The notes under the pieces: generated by a model
What the model was told of the DNA's origin: nothing
What the model saw: the letters and a program-made list of their open reading frames with translations, nothing else
Databases searched by the model: none
NCBI GenBank assembly: GCA_031265345.1
Contig: JAISCU010000271.1
Span: 1 to 28,437 of the forward strand
Length of the DNA stretch: 28,437 nt
Reading direction: 5' to 3'
DNA from: Bifidobacteriaceae bacterium
Lineage (GTDB): Bacteria; Actinomycetota; Actinomycetes; Actinomycetales; WQXJ01
Program-made: the position numbers and the translations under genes
Shown: positions 23,267 to 28,437 of the stretch, in pieces
Position numbering within the stretch: position 1 is the stretch's first letter
Layout of the letters: each line of letters begins with the position of its first letter

Positions 23267-24064
23267 ATGACGACGCTGTTCCCCGACCCTGGCCAGCCCG
23301 ATGCCCCTCAAGGTCCCGTCAACCAATTCACGCCGCCACCCCAGGCAAAGCCGCAATTCCAACCACCGGGCCAATTCCAGGCGCGAGGCCAATTCCAACC
23401 ACCGGGCCAGTTTGAGCCGCATGGTCAATTCCAGCCGACGCCTTATTTTGCCCCGCCGTCCCCGTTCGGCCAGCCATCGGGCCAACAGCCCCCATACGCC
23501 TCGGGCCCACGCAGGTGGCGCGGGCGAGTCTTCGCCCTGGTCACAGTGTTGGTCCTGGCCGTCGGGGGCGGTACCGCCTTCTGGATCATCCACAACCGCA
23601 GCGAGAATGGCGGCCTTGACGCGGGCGCCGGGATCGAACCCGCTGAGGTCACCGAGGCCTCGTCCTGGTGCGACCAGGTCTTCGGGCCGCATGTCGTGGT
23701 GACCGATTCCGACGGGGAACGTTGGGACATGCAAGCAGGCGCGATCTTGCCCAACGCGGCCGAACTGGGACCCGAAGAGGGCCTTGCGGACCCGCTCAAG
23801 GACAAAGCAGAGGCGGTGAGGGCGCTCGGCGGAGCCCTGGAAGCTATCCGCATGGCAGCGGACCTGGAACGAGACGAAGCGGGCATGGCGGCCACTTTCG
23901 AAGCCTATGAGGACAAAACCAACGAAGTCGTCGAATGGGCCCAGGACGTGCTACTCCACGGATCAAGAGCGAAGGTGCCCAAGAACGGCTGGTACGACGA
24001 ACAGATGGCTCTAATATATTGGTGCTACCAGGACGGTTACGAGTTCCAAACCGGCAAACCGTAG
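23267..24064 (+). CDS. Pro/Gln-rich N-terminus, single-TM surface protein
   Basis: ATG 23267 follows AAGGAGA at good spacing and is preferred over the earlier TTG/ATG. The 265-residue protein starts with a Pro/Gln-rich cytoplasmic segment containing imperfect QFQPPG repeats (QFQPPGQFQARGQFQPPGQF). It has one TM helix (FALVTVLVLAVGGGTAFWII) and an extracellular domain with WCDQVFG and WCYQDGY, whose two cysteines may pair. This layout is common in actinobacterial membrane proteins of unknown function. I recognise no domain. Confidence 0.82.
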   Translation: MTTLFPDPGQPDAPQGPVNQFTPPPQAKPQFQPPGQFQARGQFQPPGQFEPHGQFQPTPYFAPPSPFGQPSGQQPPYASGPRRWRGRVFALVTVLVLAVGGGTAFWIIHNRSENGGLDAGAGIEPAEVTEASSWCDQVFGPHVVVTDSDGERWDMQAGAILPNAAELGPEEGLADPLKDKAEAVRALGGALEAIRMAADLERDEAGMAATFEAYEDKTNEVVEWAQDVLLHGSRAKVPKNGWYDEQMALIYWCYQDGYEFQTGKP

Positions 24065-24150
24065 CGGGTTTCGGAACGCCCCCGCAGCCTGTCGAAGCCC
24101 CCCAACGAGGAATCGCGCGGCAGCCCGCATCCGTGAAGCCGTCTGGGCGT

Positions 24151-24180
24151 GTGGTATCGCGTGGTATCATCTGGTGTCAT
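24151..24180 (+). promoter_or_regulatory. Three phased 10-bp repeats at the antitoxin start
   Basis: GTGGTATCGC, GTGGTATCAT and CTGGTGTCAT are adjacent, one helical turn apart, and end inside the start codon of the antitoxin gene. TATCAT in the second copy could be a -10 element. They are well placed as operator sites for the ribbon-helix-helix product (autoregulation). Confidence 0.6.
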
Positions 24181-24442
24181 GGCGATGACCCTCAGGCTAG
24201 ACCAAGATGTGGAGGACGCGCTGTCCGCTGCCGCCGCCCGTACTGGGCGCCCCAAGGCACGACTGGTGAACGATGCCCTCCGACACGTTCTCGACGGCGC
24301 CGCTGGCGCAGAACATGAGTGGCGGATTCCGGCACGCGGACGCTGGACCCCCGTGGAACAGGATTACCTTGTTCCCGGGGTCTTCACCGCGTTGGACTTG
24401 GTCGATCACCAACGCGAAGATCGCCCGCTGGAGAGCATGTGA
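24179..24442 (+). CDS. RHH-type antitoxin (VapB-like)
   Basis: The 87-residue protein begins MAMTLRLDQDVEDALSAAAA and continues TGRPKARLVNDALRHVL, the beta-strand plus two helices of a ribbon-helix-helix DNA-binding domain. The C-terminal half (IPARGRWTPVEQDYLVPG) is the likely toxin-binding part. Its stop overlaps the toxin start. In VapBC systems the antitoxin neutralises the PIN toxin and represses its own promoter. ATG 24179 lies within the third operator-like repeat and no Shine-Dalgarno site is seen, so translation may be leaderless; ATG 24185 is an alternative. Confidence 0.85.
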   Translation: MAMTLRLDQDVEDALSAAAARTGRPKARLVNDALRHVLDGAAGAEHEWRIPARGRWTPVEQDYLVPGVFTALDLVDHQREDRPLESM

Positions 24443-24873
24443 GGCTGTACCTTGACACCAGTGCGCTCATCAAGACGATCCACCTGGAAACCGAGACTCC
24501 GGCCCTGAACGGTTTCTTGGCCGGGCAGGTAGCCCAGGGAACCACCCTGGCCACTTCGGTTCTGACGGCGGTCGAGATGGAGCGAGGGCTCCGCGCATTG
24601 GCCGAGCGTGGTCAGGCCGCGCCGATCCGCGCGCTGCGTCAATCGGTCGACCGCGCGCTTGAGGGAGTCGAGGAGGTGCGTGTTGAGGTATCCGTCATCC
24701 GACTGGCCCGATGGCTCGGTCCCCCGCTGCTCCGGACCCTCGACGCGATTCACCTGGCCAGCGCGCTCCTTGACCAGGCGGACGGCATCGTCACGTATGA
24801 CTACCGCTTGGCCGAGGCAGCGGACTCCATGAACCTGGCCGTTCACGAGCCTGGCCGTGCCGCCCAGGCCTGA
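24439..24873 (+). CDS. PIN-domain toxin (VapC-like)
   Basis: GTG 24439 overlaps the antitoxin stop (GTGA). The 144-residue protein carries the PIN acidic residues: Asp6 in LYLDTSALIK, Glu46 in TAVEMERG, Asp102 in TLDAIHLASA and Asp121 in VTYDYRLAEAA. PIN toxins are Mg-dependent ribonucleases that cut tRNA or rRNA and arrest growth when free of antitoxin. All four acids are present, so the toxin is probably active. The longer frame opening at 24319 lies inside the antitoxin and is not used. The pair forms a compact two-gene operon. Confidence 0.88.
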   Translation: MRLYLDTSALIKTIHLETETPALNGFLAGQVAQGTTLATSVLTAVEMERGLRALAERGQAAPIRALRQSVDRALEGVEEVRVEVSVIRLARWLGPPLLRTLDAIHLASALLDQADGIVTYDYRLAEAADSMNLAVHEPGRAAQA

Positions 24874-25220
24874 CGGACGACGCGCGGTTAGCTCAGTTCG
24901 CCGAGTCGCGGGTTCCGCTCCATCCAGATGACGCGGTCGGGACCGCGACTGGGGCACTGGGGCGACGGTGGCGAACGCGTGTCCGAGGTTATCTAGGGAG
25001 AAGAACCAGATTGTTGCAGACCCATCCGGAGCTCAAGTGGGTGTGCGATGCGGCGGAGCATAGGCTTTGCGAACTTGGAGTGGAGACGCTTCACTGATTG
25101 ACTGCTCCGGAACTGCAATTGGCAGTCCGACGAGAAAGCCGATTCAATGTCTCGCGAATACCTGTTGACACCAGGCAGACTGGCCTCGTGTCCGTCAACT
25201 GGGGCAGTTGGCCACGCACC
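24874..25220. other. Gap with tRNA-like fragment and short open frame
   Basis: No complete gene is supported. GGTTAGCTCAGTT (24886-24898) matches a tRNA D-arm, and CGCGGGTTCC (24907-24916) resembles a T-arm, but the anticodon arm is missing between them. A frame ending at 25097 encodes a protein-like tail (LLQTHPELKWVCDAAEHRLC, then ELGVETLH) without a good start. The gap looks like the debris of earlier insertions beside the toxin-antitoxin pair. Confidence 0.35.
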
Positions 25221-27656
25221 TCAGACGTTAGCGGCGGCCTCCTCGAAGTCGAGGCACCTCACGGCCCGCGTCCCGGTCTGGTCATCGAGTTCGCCGCGCA
25301 GCACCGCTCCCCGGATGAGGGTGCGGCGCTCCTCGAACTGGTCGGCGGGCGCGGCGGAGGCGATCTCCTCGGCGTGGTCCATGGCCTCGCTCGCCGCCCC
25401 GTCCTCGCCGGACAGGTCGATCCCCAGGCGGCGCGCGAGGAAACCCAGGGTCGAGCCTTGGATCAGCAGGGTGCCGATGGCCACCATGAACGCGACCGCC
25501 TGGATGAGGGACCGGCCGGGGAGGCCTGGCGTGTCCAGCACGACCGGGACTTCCGCCGCCACAGCCAGGGTGACGATGCCGCGCATCCCCGTCCAGGAGA
25601 CCAGCAGCATCTCGCGCCAGCCCATCGGGCGCTCATGGCCGAATCGCGCCGCGTCCAACCCTCCCCCAGGTCTGCCATAGCCCGATGCCGTGCGGCCGGG
25701 AGCGCCGATCCGGCGTCTGCGCCCATCCTGGTCGAGGCTCCGGCCCCGGCGTCCCCGGCTCGCCCGCGCCGCCCGAATCGCGCTGGCGATATTGGCCGCG
25801 TCCTGTACCGCATCCCGCGTCGCATCCGCTGTGGAACCCTCGGTCGCGTCACTGGCCGAGCCCTGCCTCTCAGCCCCGCGCCGCCCGGCTCCCAGACCAC
25901 CGGTCGGATCACAGCCCGGCGGCTCCCTGCCCGGCCCATCGCGACCTGGCACATTCCCACCTGCCGCGTCCAGACTCCGCGCATCGTCACGCCGCGCGTC
26001 GTCACTCACTGCCTCCTGCACCGGGTAGCGCGCCTCAGCCTGCCTCTCGGCCCCGCGCCGCGCGGTTCCCATACCGCCGGTCGCATCACCGCCCGGCGCA
26101 TCCCGACCTGGCACATTCCCACCTGCCGCATTCAGACTCGGCGCATCGTCACGCCGCACCCCGTCACTCGCCTCACCCCGAGGTGCATGGTGGTCTGCGT
26201 GGCGCACGGCATCGAGCGCTGGATAGTGCCTGTCTGCGCGCCGCCGCGGCCGCCCTTGGGCGCCAGAGGCGTCGCGGCTCGCCACATCGCGACTCTCGGC
26301 GGAGCCGGTCGCCCTGCCACAGCCAGGCAAATCGCCGCTCTGGCCATCGTCGCCCGGCATCCCGTTTCCGGCCACGGCCATCCCGCGAAGCTCGAGCGCC
26401 CGCGCCCGCAGGGTGGCCGCTCGCACCTGCGCCGCCCTTCCGCGGCTGCCCCTCCCGGCCATGCGCGCGGCCACCGCCTCCGCCCGCTGCACCCGCTGGT
26501 CGAACACTTCGAGCCGCCTGCGGGCGCGCTCGTCGGACCGCAGATCGCTCTGGCGCTGGTGCTCCTGGAACGCCGCCAGCCGGGCCCGCATAGCCGGGTC
26601 GGTGCGAGCCGCCGCCAGGAAGCGCGCCACCTTCCGCGCCCGCCACCGATGGATCAAGTTGTTCCCCCCGAACATTAGGAACACCCACGCCACCCGCACT
26701 GCCATGACGAGCGCAAGGACAGAGAGACCCAACCCCAGCGCCAACGGGAGATGCACGGCATCGTGCGTAAGATCCACCACCACGTGACGGAGCTGCAGGC
26801 CCATATAGGAGAAGACGAAAGCCTCGAGCAGGACGTCGATCACCGGCCAGAACTCGAGCTCGCGCACTCGGAGCCGGTAGGACAGCGGGGCCTGGGCGTC
26901 CTCGTCGAAAGTGGTGTTCACCGCCGAGGTGAAGCCCGCCGCGACCACCGCCAGCACGCCGGAGGCCTGGAGCTGTTCGGCGAGCAGATAGCAGGTGAAC
27001 GGCATCAGCACCGTCAGGGCCGTGGCGAGCGTGTCGTCGGGCAGGTGGCCCGTGATCCACGAGGTGGCGGCCGACAGGACGATCCCTACCACAACACCGA
27101 CCACGGCACCGTAAAGGAAGAGCAGGACGGGGTTGGCGATGAACGAGGCGCGGCCCGTCACCTGGGCGGCCGCGACGGCGAAGATGGTCAGGGCGGCGGC
27201 ATCGTTTATGAGGCACTCACCGGTCAGGATGTCCACCACCCGTTTCGGCAGCCCGATGGCGCGCCCGTGGGTCACGGTGGTGACGGTGTCCGGCGGCGAG
27301 ACGACGGCCGCCAGGATCAACGCCCCCGAGGCCCCCAGCGCGGGCGCGATCCACGCCGTCAGCCCCGCGACCGCCGCCGTCGTCACCACGACCAGCCCAA
27401 GGCCCAGCACCACGATGGGCCGCAGGTGGCGCAGGAACGAGAAGACCGAGAACTGGCGCGCCGCCGAATACAGGAGCGGCGGCATGACCAGCGAGAAGAT
27501 CAGGTGCGGCTCCAGTTCCACCCTGGGGACGGCGGGGATGAAGGACACCGCGGCGGCCACCACGACCACGATCAACGACGATTGGTGTATCCAGCGCCGA
27601 CCGACCGCGGTGATGCCGACCGCGCCGACTATGACGAGGAGGACCAGGGTGCTCAT
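25221..27656 (-). CDS. CPA1-family Na+/H+ antiporter with large hydrophilic insertion
   Basis: The 811-residue protein has TM helices through about residue 333, with the ion-binding Asn151-Asp152 in GECLINDAAALTIF, and two further helices after residue 680 (SWTGMRGIVTLAVA, AVAFMVAIGTLLIQG). It exchanges cytoplasmic Na+ or K+ for protons. Residues about 338-678 form a charged, low-complexity cytoplasmic insertion, far longer than the loop usual between these helices. It contains a 54-residue tandem duplication (RRDDAPSLNAAGGNVPGRDA at 501, RRDDARSLDAAGGNVPGRDG at 555). The C-terminal part is acidic and helical. The frame is intact through the insertion. It is monocistronic. Confidence 0.9.
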   Translation of the reverse strand: MSTLVLLVIVGAVGITAVGRRWIHQSSLIVVVVAAAVSFIPAVPRVELEPHLIFSLVMPPLLYSAARQFSVFSFLRHLRPIVVLGLGLVVVTTAAVAGLTAWIAPALGASGALILAAVVSPPDTVTTVTHGRAIGLPKRVVDILTGECLINDAAALTIFAVAAAQVTGRASFIANPVLLFLYGAVVGVVVGIVLSAATSWITGHLPDDTLATALTVLMPFTCYLLAEQLQASGVLAVVAAGFTSAVNTTFDEDAQAPLSYRLRVRELEFWPVIDVLLEAFVFSYMGLQLRHVVVDLTHDAVHLPLALGLGLSVLALVMAVRVAWVFLMFGGNNLIHRWRARKVARFLAAARTDPAMRARLAAFQEHQRQSDLRSDERARRRLEVFDQRVQRAEAVAARMAGRGSRGRAAQVRAATLRARALELRGMAVAGNGMPGDDGQSGDLPGCGRATGSAESRDVASRDASGAQGRPRRRADRHYPALDAVRHADHHAPRGEASDGVRRDDAPSLNAAGGNVPGRDAPGGDATGGMGTARRGAERQAEARYPVQEAVSDDARRDDARSLDAAGGNVPGRDGPGREPPGCDPTGGLGAGRRGAERQGSASDATEGSTADATRDAVQDAANIASAIRAARASRGRRGRSLDQDGRRRRIGAPGRTASGYGRPGGGLDAARFGHERPMGWREMLLVSWTGMRGIVTLAVAAEVPVVLDTPGLPGRSLIQAVAFMVAIGTLLIQGSTLGFLARRLGIDLSGEDGAASEAMDHAEEIASAAPADQFEERRTLIRGAVLRGELDDQTGTRAVRCLDFEEAAANV
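25943..26130 (-). repeat. 162-bp in-frame duplication inside the antiporter gene
   Basis: The block starting GACCTGGCACATTCCCACCT occurs at 25943 and again at 26105, exactly 162 bp (54 codons) apart, with related flanks. It explains the doubled 54-residue unit of the hydrophilic insertion. Confidence 0.75.
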
Positions 27657-27961
27657 CCGAGAATGTTAGCGGACAGCCCTTCGGGTGAGGGGGTCTCGAC
27701 GTGCGCCCACCAGTGCATGCTGGGCCCTTTCGCGCCGTCGCCCGCCGACAACTGTCGCTAAGCTCCTAACGGAAGGACCGTCTCGGTGCCCGAACGGCGC
27801 GCGCACCTTGACGTGAGGGTCGCCGCGGGCTGCTCGGCGCAGGTTTACCTGCCGGAAACCGCCGTGAGGTGCAATTGGGTCGTATGGCTGGACGGCCATC
27901 GTTGAGATACTTGCTTTGCTGCTTCGGGGGTTGATGCTGTGAGTATGCATCGGTGTATGCG

Positions 27962-28437
27962 GTGAGCCAACTGTTCGCCGGTTTCGTGCTCGGACTCGGT
28001 CTGATCGTGCCGATCGGGTCGCAGAACCTCTACGTGTTGAACCAGTCGCTCCGGCTCGGCCTGCCGAGGTCGTTGGCGGTGGCGTCCGCGGCAGCGGTTT
28101 GCGACATCGTTCTGATCACGGTCGGATCGGCGGGCGCATCAGTGGTCTTGCAGAGATCGCAATGGTTACGCCTCGGGCTGCTGGTCGCCGGAGCGCTGTT
28201 CTTGGCGTTCCTGTCCGTCCGGTCATGGCGGGTGCCGGTGGGGGCATCGGGGAACGCCGCCGGAACCGCCGCGCCCGCGAGCCAAGAGTCGGTCCTCAGA
28301 GTCGTGTTGACGGCGTGTTCCGTGTCCCTCCTCAATCCTCACGCGATCATCGACACCGTCGGCGTGATCGGCGCGGCCGTGGCGTCGGCCGGTGAGCAGG
28401 CGCTCCAGTTCGCGACTGGTGCGGGAATCGCCTCGGT
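27962..28437 (+). CDS. LysE/ArgO-family amino-acid exporter, 3' end missing
   Basis: A frame from GTG 27962 (GTG 27953 is possible) runs off the window: VSQLFAGFVLGLGLIVPIGS, QNLYVLNQSLRLGLPRSL, then LTACSVSLLNPHAIIDTVG. These match the family motifs P-x-G-x-Q-N at the start and L-N-P-H before the later helices of LysE/ArgO, which export lysine or arginine. Only about 158 residues are inside. The gap 27657-27961 contains no gene; AGGTTTACCT (27841-27850) is a small palindrome that might be an operator. Confidence 0.85.
   Translation, partial: MSQLFAGFVLGLGLIVPIGSQNLYVLNQSLRLGLPRSLAVASAAAVCDIVLITVGSAGASVVLQRSQWLRLGLLVAGALFLAFLSVRSWRVPVGASGNAAGTAAPASQESVLRVVLTACSVSLLNPHAIIDTVGVIGAAVASAGEQALQFATGAGIAS

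Overview
The window is high-GC, bacterial and gene-dense. GC-rich third codon positions, GTG starts, ATGA/GTGA gene overlaps and the gene families all point to an Actinomycetota chromosome. I cannot name the genus.

Layout. (1) Positions 1-3379 are host chromosome: a truncated FAD/Fe-S D-lactate-type dehydrogenase gene, an intergenic stretch rich in hairpins, and an isochorismatase-family hydrolase. (2) Positions about 3380-12740 are a 9.3-kb integrated element that I read as a filamentous phage (inovirus-like) prophage. It has a run of very short membrane proteins, including a 50-residue major coat protein candidate. After these come a 734-residue secreted, C-terminally anchored adsorption-type protein, an 85-residue membrane protein, a Zot/pI-type ATPase, a membrane protein with an Ala-rich helix, and an HUH rolling-circle Rep. 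A three-gene reverse-strand module follows (two unknowns and a zinc-ribbon/NERD protein), then a long hairpin region, a small candidate ssDNA-binding protein and a 77-residue protein. No integrase or transposase is visible. Instead a 20-bp direct repeat at both ends has the structure of a XerC/XerD dif site, complete at the right end and hybrid at the left. This implies dif integration by the host recombinases. (3) Positions 12741-18181 are a host MoxR - DUF58 - membrane protein - double VWA - TPR-like operon on the minus strand. (4) Positions 18182-21479 hold a PaaZ-type aldehyde dehydrogenase divergent from a PaaI-type thioesterase, and a Gfo/Idh/MocA oxidoreductase. (5) Positions 21865-24064 hold a DMT-family transporter, an exact 104-bp tandem repeat array, and a Pro/Gln-rich membrane-anchored protein. 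(6) Positions 24179-24873 are a VapBC-like toxin-antitoxin pair with three 10-bp phased repeats at its start. (7) Positions 25221-28437 hold a CPA1 Na+/H+ antiporter with a 340-residue insertion, and the start of a LysE/ArgO exporter.

How it fits together. In the prophage, Rep and the small OB-like protein would make and coat the single strand. The small membrane proteins would form the capsid, and the Zot-like ATPase with its membrane partner would drive extrusion. The long 11448-11552 hairpin is the best packaging-signal candidate. Three hairpins exposing the same TTACAG loop, each followed by GARTCAGAG, mark the right end and look like a phage-specific protein-binding signal. A dif site here would put the window at the chromosome terminus. 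The long gene to the left reads rightward and the operon to the right reads leftward, as expected if replication forks meet here.
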